NCBI GenBank assembly: GCA_022747635.1
Contig: JAKTNV010000075.1
Span: 1,488,001 to 1,552,000, forward strand
DNA: 64,000 nt
From: Hetaerina americana
Lineage: Eukaryota > Arthropoda > Insecta > Odonata > Calopterygidae
Reading direction: 5' to 3'
Below, piece by piece: positions 32,493 through 42,239 of this stretch (within the stretch, counting starts at the first letter, position 1; the number at the start of each line of letters is the position of its first letter). The position numbers and the translations under genes are program-made. The notes under the pieces were generated by a model. It was not told the origin of the DNA and made no database searches. It worked only from the letters and a program-made list of their open reading frames with translations.

Positions 32493-33622
32493 TTTGGTGG
32501 ATCCCGGCCCGCGAGGGCCCAAGGTAAAATTTAGAAATTGTTTAAAAGGAGATTTTGTAACATAATATGCTATATAGACAGGAGATTTCAACGGGCGCAT
32601 CCACCTGTTGATCGCGCTGGAGACTTCAACGCGCGGGTTTTGAGAGTAGTTCCGGTGGCTGACACTTGTGTCGCCACCCACGTCTTTTAAGGAAAAGGGC
32701 TGTATCTCAGGAACGGTAGAGGATAGCTATATTTTGAGAAAAGATTTGGATACAAATTGGGGGGAAGGTGGATCAAACCGACCCCCACTACCGAATCCTA
32801 GTGGACCCTAGTGGAGGGGGTGGGTTGCGTTTGAAGAACGTCTTGGGAAAATGGAAAAACTGGTTTAACTGCGTGGTTCGTGGCTTGACTCAACAGATGG
32901 CGCCACCGACAACGTCTTAAAGGAGGTAGGGCCTCTATCTCCTGAACGGTGGGACTTAGAGCAAAACTGACAAAAAATTTGAATTCAAAATGGGGGGAAG
33001 GGAGAACCAACATAACTTTCTACCGAACGAGGCCTACTTGAAGGGGTTGGGGGGTTTAAGAAAAAGGAAAATAAATACAAGTAAGCACTATGTAGCAAGG
33101 TGGGGAGTGAGTGTCAGTGTGTTTGTGTTGGTAGTGGTGAGTGAGTGAGGCGACTTGAGCCGACCTAATGGAGGGGAGGGGAAAGTAGGGCGACGCCTAA
33201 GACACCCCTGCCGATCCGCAGAGCGGGCACTTCAGGTCCGTGCCAAGGCGCCTTCCCGCCCTAGCCCTAAGAAGTGGACCCGCCCGGGTCCCAGTGGAGT
33301 GCAATGGGAGTAAACTCCCTTCCAAAGGTAACCGGACGAGACAACCAACAGGGGACACAGCACGAGCGCCTCCGGAGGGTGAGAAGGAGGGACTAGTTAG
33401 CCTCCCCCCACCGGAGCTACGGCTGAGAAGGACTCAAGTCGCCTATGTGTGTGTAAGTGTACCTATGGCTATGGCTGAGTTGACGCAGGCGTGCATACTC
33501 GATGGCAGTTCGGGCGGGCAATCGCCAGAAGTTTTTACAGCGTCGATGGCAGCGGGCTCGTGGACAGGCGTTAGAGCTCCAGCACGGAACGATGTTACCT
33601 CTACGAGAGTAGGCAGCAGAGA
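32493..33622 (-). promoter_or_regulatory. E3 5' UTR with two monomers
   Basis: Monomers start near 32658 and 32896 (about 235 bp apart), marked by GTCGCCACCCACGTCTTTTA and GGCGCCACCGACAACGTCTTA. A foldable CAACGGG-N8-CCACCTGTTG element lies at 32589-32612. The distal 33150-33622 matches E2 29380-29866. Confidence 0.68.
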
Positions 33623-33899
33623 GTGAGCGATGGCATATCAGATCAGATCCCCTATTGTCAGGGCAATTGCCCCCAGTTGAAACGCTGCTTCGGTGTGACA
33701 ACGTCCACCCCTTCGGCGGCAGTGTGTGCAATTTGCACAAGGAAAGCAGTGGCGAACGAATGTGTAAATGTCGAACGTGTACCTTTCCAGTGTTAGTGAA
33801 GGAGAAATTGAAAGAAAGACCTCTAGTGGGTTGGCAATTGGCCTTAACTTAAAGGAAGAACTATAATTACCTTAATTTTAAGGGCCGAGACATTTTGCC
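33623..33899. other. Unassigned sequence between E3 and F
   Basis: I see no family match and no convincing reading frame here. A small inverted repeat (CCCTATTGTCAGGGCAATTG) lies at 33650-33669. It could be the outermost E 5' sequence or old flank. Confidence 0.3.
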
Positions 33900-34255
33900 C
33901 AAAAACTCGTCAACAGGACGGAAAAACATTTATTAATCTAAAAAACTTAAAATTAACTTTTGATTCTGGTCTAATTATCGTCTATATATAGATATATATT
34001 TTTTTCTCTTTTGTTTCGGTTTTTTTAATTCTTTTTTTTCAGTTCTTTTTTTTAGTAATTTAATTTTTTTTCATTGTTTATATATATGTGTATATATTTA
34101 TTTTTTTTCTTTTTGTCCTTTTTTTATCATACAGGGAAAACAAAATGGCAGTTTCACAATGCCTTGAAAATAAAACAGAAACCCTTGTTCAAATACACTT
34201 GAAATTTTTTTTGAATCATATACAAGAAAGAAAGTCAGGAAAGAATTCGGTAATG
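33900..34255 (-). other. F 3' UTR, A-rich on the sense strand
   Basis: Plus-strand T runs of 7-9 bases at 34000-34130 read as A runs in the sense of F and may mark the degenerate poly(A) or A-rich tail. The exact 3' end is uncertain. Confidence 0.45.
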
Positions 34256-36513
34256 TTACCGAAATAGAATTTCTTTTGGCAGTCTGTAGCTCGGACGGCG
34301 TTTTCTATGTAGGGAGTAATCCCACATGTTTTTTGTATGCGTGTTTTGTGGAAGGGACCTCTCGAGTCGTTCAGCTTGCACTTGAATGAAGTCGTGTACT
34401 TTAGGTATTTTGTGTGCGTTTCTTATCTCCTGTATCCGGACGAGTTTACTCTGGTTTGTGAGGTAGCGAAGTGTTTTATTCTGGAATGTTTCTAAGCGTT
34501 TTCTGTCTGTTTTTGTCGCGTTCCCGAAAATTTCGCAACCGTACAGCATCCTGGGACGAACATACGAAATGTAAAGTCTAATTTTTTCCCGGTGCGTGAG
34601 GCGCGATTTGGTGCACAAGAGTGGGGATAGGAGTGATCTTGTGCCCCTTGCTATTTGTAAAGCATGCTGTACGTGCGTGGCCCATGTCAGTCTGTAATCG
34701 AAATGTATCCCTAAGAATTTGTGTGAGGATTTCGTCGGAATACGCACGGATTGAAAGGTTAGAGGTTTTTTTGGGAAATGGCTTCGTTTCCTCCGAAATT
34801 CGACAACAACACTTTTCTCAGCATTAATTGTGACTTTCGAGTCGACGGTTCACTTTTCAAGTAAAGAGAGGTGGTTTTGTATCTTTCGGAAGGCACACGT
34901 GCCGCTCCAAGATCTTGCCGCGATAGCAGTATCGTCGGCGAACATGAAAGTTTGAGTTTGTGGAGAAGAAGGAAGATCGTTGACATAGCAGTTGAAGAGA
35001 GTAGGAGATAATATGGCGCCCTGCGGGACGCCACAGTTTATCTGTTTCCCAGCTGACAGAGCTCCGTTTTCGGCGACATGTATGACTCGTGAAGCGAGAA
35101 AACTTTGAAACATCTTGATGAGATTTAATGGCACCCCAATTTTAATTAATTTCAGAAGCAATCCATCCTGCCAGACTTGATCGAATGCCTTGGCCACATC
35201 CAAGAACAACACCGCAATGTGTTGGTTGTTCTGCATGCCGTGGCTGATATACTCCGCCAGTTTGAGTATTTGAAGGGAAGTAGAATGTCCTTCCCGGAAT
35301 CCCATTTGTTCTGGCCTAATTACGTCATTGGTCCGTAGGAAGAGGTCTAGACGGGCTTTTAAAATTGATTCAAACAGCTTAGAGATAGATGAAAGTAAGG
35401 AAATAGGTCTACGATTTAAAGGAATTGTCGGGTCTTTGCCTGGCTTGGGAAGCAGGCGCACTTTTGCTATTTTCCATGAATCTGGAAAGTAGCAAGAGGA
35501 AAGACAGTTATTAAATAAACCCAGTAGGTGACGAACGGCCGGCAGTGGCGCGTTCTTTAATTGCCTGTTTGAAATGTCGTCAATACCCGGGGCTTTTTTC
35601 GGGTTTAAGTACTTTAAAGTCATTCTAAGCTCCGTCTCAGTGACCGGTTGGAACGGAGGAGTCGGAAGGAGACCTAAGCTACTTACAGCAGCCTCGGCCT
35701 CTTCGTCCTCCTGCGTCCTTGGCCAGTCAGTTTTAAGAGTCATGGTTTCCCGGAACGCGTTGGCTAGGATTTCTACTTTGTCATTGGCGTCGAAGTACAG
35801 GTTGTCGTTATGCCTGATGGGCTGGTCTGGACGGCCTTTTTTGGTCAGTTGCTTAGCAACCCTCCAAAGGGATCCGTCGTCGAAGGAAAGGTTGTCGAGT
35901 TTGTCTCTCCATTGGTCATTAAACCGATTTCTGATCTCGCGTTTGACGCAGGACGCGAAAAAGTTATAACGCCGTTTATAGGCGCCATCCCTGGTTCGCG
36001 CCCATTGTCTGCGGGCCTTGTTGCGCTGTTTTATGAGTAGCAGGATGTCGTCGGGTAGGGCGTTTGAAGGAGGAGGGGGATGAGGGTACGGGAGCGATGC
36101 AAGTGCATGCGCGTCCCGCATTGCCTCGTTTATGGCCAAGACATGACCGTCAATGTCCTGCCGGGCTGAGGAGTGTGGGATTGTGATTGAGGAAAAGGCG
36201 TCTTCTGCTATGGAGGCGAACTGTTTCCAGTTCGTCTTGGAAGGAAGGGAAGGAAGCTGCTCATAAGGAACAGTCGCAATGTCGGTTTTAATCGGGTAAT
36301 GATCACTGGAGAGATCGGAAAGTACAGTCGTTATACAAGGCAGATTTTTCGTTAGGCAGAAATCCAGGATTCTTCACCGCCACGGTTGTCAATGTGCGTC
36401 GCCGCTAGTGGCACTTCGACGTCTACCATGATGGAATTAACAATATTATGCAAACGCCGGCCATTAGTATTCGCGGACCGGCACCCCCATTCCGTATGTT
36501 TTGAATTCCAATC
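34256..36513 (-). pseudogene. F ORF2, C-terminal half of endonuclease plus RT
   Basis: From 36513 the minus strand reads DWNSKHTEWGCRSANTNGRRL (end of the GDWN motif), then a frameshift near 36370, then LSSDHYPIKTDI (the SDH motif). RT: KKAPGIDDISNRQLKNAP, LFLDVAKAFDQVWQDG, CGVPQGAILSPTLF, FMFADDTAIAARS with both catalytic Asp. A nonsense codon at 34850-34852 (TGA, probably from Trp in LLEKWTVDSKV) interrupts the frame, which then continues to KEILFR and a stop at 34256. There is no RNase H. Full ORF2 would be about 880 residues, normal for Jockey-type elements. Confidence 0.88.
36501..36513. repeat. Target-site duplication of the I2-I3 pair, left copy
   Basis: TTGAATTCCAATC precedes the I2 5' end and recurs exactly at 44654-44666 after the I3 tail. 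On the minus strand it encodes part of F's GDWNS motif. Confidence 0.93.
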
Positions 36514-37112
36514 TCCCCCCGCGGGTAGGGGGATAGAGAATACTCCCGCAGTATCCCTGCTTGTCGTAAGAGGCGACTAAAAGGGCGGGGAGAAAACTCC
36601 GAAAACAAACCCCAAGCCAGCAAGGGATGCGTCCGGACAGTGCTGTGGATCCACTGTCTGTGAGCGGCCATACCATCTGGCCTGCGATCCGCCCAGGTGT
36701 TTGCCGTGCCTGGAGACCCGTAAGGGAGAGAAGGGGATCCTGGAGGGTGATCTCTCTGGTTCCCAGCAGGGTTTCGGATGCCCTGCATGGACCGGAGAGC
36801 GATATCCCTCTTCGGCCCCGGATTTCGCGTAAACGGGAGGCCGGGAGCTAGCCACTCCCGGTCAATCGGCTTCCGTCGCGTTTTTGCTCCGGTGGCGAGT
36901 GCCAAGGTTGTGGGGGTCTGCGTAGGGAGGTCGGAGATGTAAGGGTTTTGGTGGGCCCTTGCACCGAAGATCCACCCCGAAACAGACAACCACTCCAGAA
37001 GCGCTATATCCCTCGAGTTAGCCCTGGCGACCGCTCCGGTTTGGCGGAGTGGCGTCCCAAATGTGTGGCTCCGTGGCGGGTGGGGAGGCCGAGGGACGAA
37101 TCATTTATTATT

Positions 37113-38279
37113 ATGGAGGAAAAACCCTTTCCACCACTAAAAAGATACCGTCCGGACACCGGCGGGGGAGAGAAGTGTATTGGCGCATGTAAGCGCTATT
37201 TAATTATGTCGTGCATTAAGGAAGGTGAAACCTTGAAAAAGGTTTCTCCATTCTTAATTCGCAGAGTTTTGTCACAGATTGTGCCTGGGGACCCAAAGAG
37301 CGTGAAGAAGCTCCGGGATGGTACACTACTTATAGAGACCCTGAACGATACACAAAGCGAAAAACTGCTTGCTATGGGAATGCTCCATGACATTCCGATT
37401 AAGGTGGAGGTGCACCGCACTCTTAACACCTGTCGGGGAGTCATCAGTCACTACGACCTCCTATACGTGGACATCGAAGAAATCAAGAGAGAAATGTTCT
37501 CTCAGGGAGTGACTGATTGTCGTCGACTCACCACAAGGGGCAACGGAGAAAACGTAAACAGCACCTCCGTGATCTTGACGTTTGCGCGTGATAGACTACC
37601 CGACAAGGTGTTTGTGGGCTATGAATCGGTACCAGTGAGGCCATTCATCCCAAATCCCGTGCGTTGTTTCAAAAGCCAACGGTTCGGCCATGTCGCGTCG
37701 CGCTGCGAGGGCAAGGCCACCTGCCCGCGCTTTGGCAAAGACGCGCACGAGGATAAAGAGTGCTCTTCGGAAACTCTTTGTGTCAATTGCGAGGGTACAC
37801 ACCCAGTGTACTCTCGTGATTGCCCGAAGATGAAAGAAGAGAGGAAAGTCATGGAGATAAAAACACTGGAAAAAATTCCATATGCGGAAGCGAGGAGAAA
37901 ATACAGGGCGCTAATCGCCCCAACTTTCTCCCGGTCCTTTGCTTCCGTTGCAACCACGCCATGTGTAAAGTGTACCATCGCCACGCAGACAGAGATCCCG
38001 AAAGAATCCCCAATTGACAACACGCAAGTGCCTAAACCCAAAAGGGTGAAGGATGGGAAGAGTAAGGTGGACAAGGAGCCACCTACTCCTGTGGGCCCTT
38101 CAAAGAAGAGCCCACAGAAAACCACCAAGGGGAACACGCCAAAAGGGCGTGAGAATACACCTTCCCCGCCGCCTCCAGTGAAGCCAAAGAAGCCGGAGGT
38201 AATGGAAGAGGACCAGAGTATCTCCGATACTGAGGTCTTCGCAAACGAGTGGAAGAGGAAACATCGCTTCAAGCGATAA
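37113..38279 (+). CDS. I2 ORF1: CCHC RNA-binding protein (388 aa)
   Basis: The start at 37113 gives MEEKPFPPLKRYRPDTGGG. The same frame stays open upstream to 36948, but this ATG follows an AT-rich stretch and is shared with I1. Residues ~55-150 hold the conserved VLSQIVPGDPKSVKK...LPDKVFVGYESVPVRPF region typical of I-type ORF1. Knuckles at ~185-235: CFKSQRFGHVASRC (second Cys now Ser), CPRFGKDAHEDKEC (second Cys now Phe, shared with I1), CVNCEGTHPVYSRDC (intact). A Lys/Pro-rich tail ends KHRFKR. The frame is intact but two of three knuckles lack a zinc ligand, so RNA binding may be reduced. Confidence 0.9.
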   Translation: MEEKPFPPLKRYRPDTGGGEKCIGACKRYLIMSCIKEGETLKKVSPFLIRRVLSQIVPGDPKSVKKLRDGTLLIETLNDTQSEKLLAMGMLHDIPIKVEVHRTLNTCRGVISHYDLLYVDIEEIKREMFSQGVTDCRRLTTRGNGENVNSTSVILTFARDRLPDKVFVGYESVPVRPFIPNPVRCFKSQRFGHVASRCEGKATCPRFGKDAHEDKECSSETLCVNCEGTHPVYSRDCPKMKEERKVMEIKTLEKIPYAEARRKYRALIAPTFSRSFASVATTPCVKCTIATQTEIPKESPIDNTQVPKPKRVKDGKSKVDKEPPTPVGPSKKSPQKTTKGNTPKGRENTPSPPPPVKPKKPEVMEEDQSISDTEVFANEWKRKHRFKR

Positions 38280-38361
38280 CCTCAATAGAGTTGGTCATCT
38301 CCCTTTTTAGTCATCTTATTTATTTATATATTTATTTATTTATTTTAACTGAACACTTTAA

Positions 38362-41300
38362 ATGTGTTCCATTCTGCAGTGGAACTGCAATGGCTTTTAT
38401 CGGCATAAGGAGGAGCTGGCCATTTTAATCCAAGATTTTAAACCCTCTTGTATTTGTCTCCAAGAGACCCATTTTAAGGCTGAAGATAAGGGTATTTTGA
38501 AGGGGTTCACTGTTTTTAGAACGGATGACCTAAGTGGCCAACGAGCCCAAGGGGGAGTAGCAGTTGCGGCCCGTGAGGCCCTTTACACCTCGCGAGTCCA
38601 ACTGAACTCTCCATTCCAGGCCGTCGCTGTCACGGTGCACACCCCTGAGAGGATGACGTTATGCAACGTGTATCTGCCAGAGGGTGCACCGGTGACCCGC
38701 CTGAACCTTGAAGCCCTTGTCCACCAGCTTCCTCAGCCGTTCATTTTGATGGGAGATTTTAATGCCCATGATCCTCTCTGGGGAGGGCCAGAAACCCAAA
38801 GCAATAGGAGAGGTCGAATTTTATCCAACTTTATTGAGGATTTTAACCTGTTTTTATTAAATAGCGGCGAAAAAACCCGCTTTAACAGCTTTAATGGGGA
38901 ATTCTCAGCAATAGATCTTTGTCTATGCTCGAGAAGTCTAGCCCCAAAGCTGAAAATGTCCACCCACAACGATCTCTGTGGGAGTGACCATTTTCCTCTT
39001 CTACTCGTTAAAGAAGACTCTTCGCCCACCATTTCAAAACCTCCGGAAAAGTGGCGTATTAACCGTGCGGACTGGCCACTTTTCAAGCGTACGTTTACAT
39101 ATAAACACGACGCAAGTTTCGACGCGTTGCACAACGTCGATAAACTAAGTTCAACGCTGTTGGCGGCAGCTACGAAAAGTATCCCTCGTACGTCCGGGAA
39201 CATTAATCGAGCTCCTGTCCCTTGGTGGAACGGGGAATGCGACCGGGCGATTCGGGCGAGGAAAAAAGCCTTGAATATTTTTAGAAAATATCCCACGGCA
39301 ACTAATCTGGCATCGTACCGCCGCCTGAGAGCGCGAGCTCGAAGGGCCGTGAAGGAGGCCAAGAGGGCTTCCTGGATAGAATACGTCTCTACCATCAACC
39401 ATCGCACGCCACTTGGTCAGGTATGGGACAAAGTGAAGAAAATCTCCGGGTCAAAGGGCTCATTTGTCATCTCGCCATTGCTTGTTGCTGGCCGGGTGGT
39501 TAATTCACCTGCCGAAATAAGCAACATATTTGCCAGTCAGTTCGCGGCCAATAGCAGTGACGAGGGCTATACCGCGGACTTTGTGTACAGGAAGAGGCGA
39601 TGCGAGAGAGTCCCTCTCAAATTTGGTGCAGGTCCTACACGGGAATATTACAATGAGCCTTTCACGTCCTGGGAGCTTAAATCCGCCATCGAAGACTCCC
39701 ATTACACCTCGCCAGGGGCGGACGAAATCCACAACGCATTTCTCCGGAACATTCCGGAAACTGCGATTGGGGAGGTCCTAAATACCCTCAACCAACTTTG
39801 GAACGAGGGCAGTTTTCCAAATGCCTGGCGAGAGTCCATCGTGATACCAATCCCAAAACAGGGCAAGGACCAAAATGACCCGAACAACTACCGTCCCATA
39901 TCTCTCACCAGCTGCCTGTGCAAGGTGATGGAACGGATGGTAAACCGACGTCTCATGTGGTGCTTGGAGAGTCGACACCTGCTCCCCGACGCTCAGTGCG
40001 GCTTTCGGCGTGGCAGGTCCACGACAGACCATCTGGTGCGCACTGAGAACTTCATCCAGGAAGCCTTTCTCCACCGTCAACACGTCATAGCAGTCTTCTT
40101 CGACCTGGAGAAGGCCTATGATAGTGTGTGGCGATGGAGAATCCTCAACACGCTCCACAAGTGGGGATTTAGAGGCAACATGGCCCTATTTATCAGAAAT
40201 TTTTTAACTAACCGCCTTTTTAAAGTAAGGACTGGGAAGCACTTATCCCGATCTTTTACACAGGAGAACGGGGTACCCCAGGGTTCAGTACTGAGCGTGA
40301 CGTTATTTGCCATCGCCATCAACGACGTGGTGGAATGCATCAATGCCCCGGTGATGGCATCGCTCTATGTGGACGACCTAGCCATATTTTGCCGGTCGAC
40401 ACGACTGCCAAACGCTTCCAGGCAAGCCCAGGTGACTCTAAACAAACTGGGAGAGTGGTCGCGAAAGAACGGATTTCGTTTCTCCATGGAGAAAACGAAA
40501 TGCGTGCACTTTCACCGTCTTCGCGGTTACCACGTTACCCCGACCCTAACCCTGTTGGGTAGGATTCTTCCATTTGTGGAGTCCGTCCGCTTTCTCGGCA
40601 TGATCCTGGACCAAAAGCTGAACTGGCGGGAGCATATCCGCGTGTTACGCGAGAGGTGTCGCCAAACCCTCAACGTTTTAAAGTTTTTAACTCACTCCAC
40701 TTGGGGAGCAGACCGCACCACCATGCTTTTATTGTACAGAGGCTTGGTGCGATCCAAATTGGACTATGGTACCATAGTTTATTCCTCAGGACGAGAGTCT
40801 TACTTGAGACCACTCACATGTGTCCACAATGCTGGGATACGGTTGGCCACCGGGGCATTTAGAACAAGCCCAGTCCCAAGCCTACTTGCAGACGCAGGGG
40901 AGCCTCCGTTGGAAACCCGCAGGATGATTTTAATGGGCAACTATGCCTGTAAAATTTTATCAGAGACAATCCACCCTTGTTTTAACATAGTTTTTAACCA
41001 ACGGTTTTTAGACTTATTTAACAGGCGGAGAAGGGCAACTAGACCCTTTGCCGTTCGTTTTAATGATTTTATTAATGAGGTAAATTTTACATTTCCTCAA
41101 ATATGCCCCGTCTCCTATGCTAAGTATCCGCCTTGGTTAACACCAATGCCGGATATTAAACTCATTGCCAGTGCACGCCGCAAAGCCAAAACGACCGATT
41201 CCGAATACCAGCAGCTCTTCAGTGCCGTCCTCAGCTCACTTTCTGACTTTGTCCCAGTCTACACCGACGGGTCAAAGTCAGAATCTGCGTGTGCCTATGC

Positions 41301-42063
41301 AGTCGTGTCCCACTACCATGGAGTCGTGAGGAAAAAACTGCACACTTCTTGCAGCATTTTTACAGCCGAGCTTTCAGCCATAAGGGCGGCCCTAGGAGAA
41401 ATAAAAGAAAGCAATGGCTCTTTCCTCATCTGCACCGACTCGTTGAGCGCCCTAAAATCTTTATCGGTCTTTGCACCTGTGCACCCGATAGTCCAGGAGA
41501 TCCATTATACCCTGTTGTCCCTTCAGAGAAAGGGGAACAGGGTCTCCTTTATATGGACTCCTGGTCACGTCGGCATAAGAGGCAACGAAAAAGCTGACCA
41601 GGCAGCGAAGGATGCCCTTCGACAACCCGAGACCGACTCCACCTTGGTCCCAATGGAGGACGTGAAGGCCGCCTTGCGGAACTCGGTCCTGCATCAGTGG
41701 AAGGAGACTTGGCAGTCTCTGCAAAATAATAAACTCAGGGCAATAAAACCGGTCGTTTCACCATGGTCCTCTTCCATCCGGAACATTCGGAGGGAAGAGG
41801 TCATGATTACGCGCCTGAGAATAGGACACTCTGCCCTCACTCATTCGTACCTCTTTGCGGAGGTAAAAGAACAGCCCCGCTGCAATGAGTGTTTCCAACC
41901 CCTTACGATAAAACATATCCTGACGGAATGTACAAGATACCAAAGGGCCAGAGACATGTTGAAGATAAGGGGAGACTTAAAAAATATTTTAGGGGATGAC
42001 TCTGGGTCTATTAACCGAGTCCTAAGTTTTTTAAGGTCAACCGGTTTAATGGGGCAGCTTTAG
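38362..42063 (+). CDS. I2 ORF2: endonuclease-RT-RNase H polyprotein (1,233 aa)
   Basis: The length and domain order match I1. Endonuclease: QWNCNG 6-11, QETHF 34-38, GDFNAHD 131-137, GSDHF 207-211. RT: PGADEIHNAF 451-460, FFDLEKAYDSVW 579-590, GVPQGSVLS 637-645, YVDD 669-672. RNase H: YTDG 967-970, AEL 1002-1004, CTDS 1024-1027, GHVG 1068-1071, EKAD 1076-1079. CCHC motif: C1174, C1177, H1185, C1190. All catalytic positions expected for the three enzymes are present. RNase H in the same chain as RT places it with I-superfamily elements and not with Jockey. It lies antisense to F. Confidence 0.96.
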   Translation: MCSILQWNCNGFYRHKEELAILIQDFKPSCICLQETHFKAEDKGILKGFTVFRTDDLSGQRAQGGVAVAAREALYTSRVQLNSPFQAVAVTVHTPERMTLCNVYLPEGAPVTRLNLEALVHQLPQPFILMGDFNAHDPLWGGPETQSNRRGRILSNFIEDFNLFLLNSGEKTRFNSFNGEFSAIDLCLCSRSLAPKLKMSTHNDLCGSDHFPLLLVKEDSSPTISKPPEKWRINRADWPLFKRTFTYKHDASFDALHNVDKLSSTLLAAATKSIPRTSGNINRAPVPWWNGECDRAIRARKKALNIFRKYPTATNLASYRRLRARARRAVKEAKRASWIEYVSTINHRTPLGQVWDKVKKISGSKGSFVISPLLVAGRVVNSPAEISNIFASQFAANSSDEGYTADFVYRKRRCERVPLKFGAGPTREYYNEPFTSWELKSAIEDSHYTSPGADEIHNAFLRNIPETAIGEVLNTLNQLWNEGSFPNAWRESIVIPIPKQGKDQNDPNNYRPISLTSCLCKVMERMVNRRLMWCLESRHLLPDAQCGFRRGRSTTDHLVRTENFIQEAFLHRQHVIAVFFDLEKAYDSVWRWRILNTLHKWGFRGNMALFIRNFLTNRLFKVRTGKHLSRSFTQENGVPQGSVLSVTLFAIAINDVVECINAPVMASLYVDDLAIFCRSTRLPNASRQAQVTLNKLGEWSRKNGFRFSMEKTKCVHFHRLRGYHVTPTLTLLGRILPFVESVRFLGMILDQKLNWREHIRVLRERCRQTLNVLKFLTHSTWGADRTTMLLLYRGLVRSKLDYGTIVYSSGRESYLRPLTCVHNAGIRLATGAFRTSPVPSLLADAGEPPLETRRMILMGNYACKILSETIHPCFNIVFNQRFLDLFNRRRRATRPFAVRFNDFINEVNFTFPQICPVSYAKYPPWLTPMPDIKLIASARRKAKTTDSEYQQLFSAVLSSLSDFVPVYTDGSKSESACAYAVVSHYHGVVRKKLHTSCSIFTAELSAIRAALGEIKESNGSFLICTDSLSALKSLSVFAPVHPIVQEIHYTLLSLQRKGNRVSFIWTPGHVGIRGNEKADQAAKDALRQPETDSTLVPMEDVKAALRNSVLHQWKETWQSLQNNKLRAIKPVVSPWSSSIRNIRREEVMITRLRIGHSALTHSYLFAEVKEQPRCNECFQPLTIKHILTECTRYQRARDMLKIRGDLKNILGDDSGSINRVLSFLRSTGLMGQL

Positions 42064-42239
42064 CTTTGGAGCTCATAATTTTAATGCTTTTGATTTTAAC
42101 AATTATTTATTTATTTATATTTAACCGTATTTATTTATTTATTATTCCTAAGTAAAAAGGAATTTTAGTTTTATATTTAATGAGTGGTGCAAAATGACCT
42201 TAGCTGTCGACGCACCCTAAAACCCAAAACTACTACTAC
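42064..42239 (+). other. I2 3' UTR with ACT tail
   Basis: AACAATTATTTATTTATTTA followed by CCTAAGTAAAAAGG and the block GTGGTGCAAAATGACCTTAGCTG, then AAAACTACTACTACC. It differs from I1 and I3 at linked positions (AATTTTAGT versus ACATAAGT; CCTTAG versus CCATAG), which defines two 3'-UTR subfamilies. Confidence 0.75.

Larger units (their letters stand above)
30690..33622 (-). mobile_element. E-family element (E3), lacking most of ORF2
   Basis: This minus-strand copy has its 5' end near 33622, a 5' UTR with two monomers, ORF1, and only the first ~80 codons of ORF2. The match to E2 stops near 30690 within the endonuclease. Nearly all of RT is missing, probably by deletion or replacement with the 29867-30689 segment. 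It is closer to E2 than to E1. Confidence 0.82.
36514..42239 (+). mobile_element. Full-length I-like retrotransposon (copy I2)
   Basis: A 5.7-kb element with both ORFs open: 5' UTR 36514-37112, ORF1 37113-38279, AT-rich spacer 38280-38361, ORF2 38362-42063, and a 3' UTR ending in ACTACTACTACC at about 42239. It is the best candidate in the window for a recently mobile source. Its 3' UTR is the I0/I4 type. No target duplication separates it from I3; the junction shares only ACC. Confidence 0.96.
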
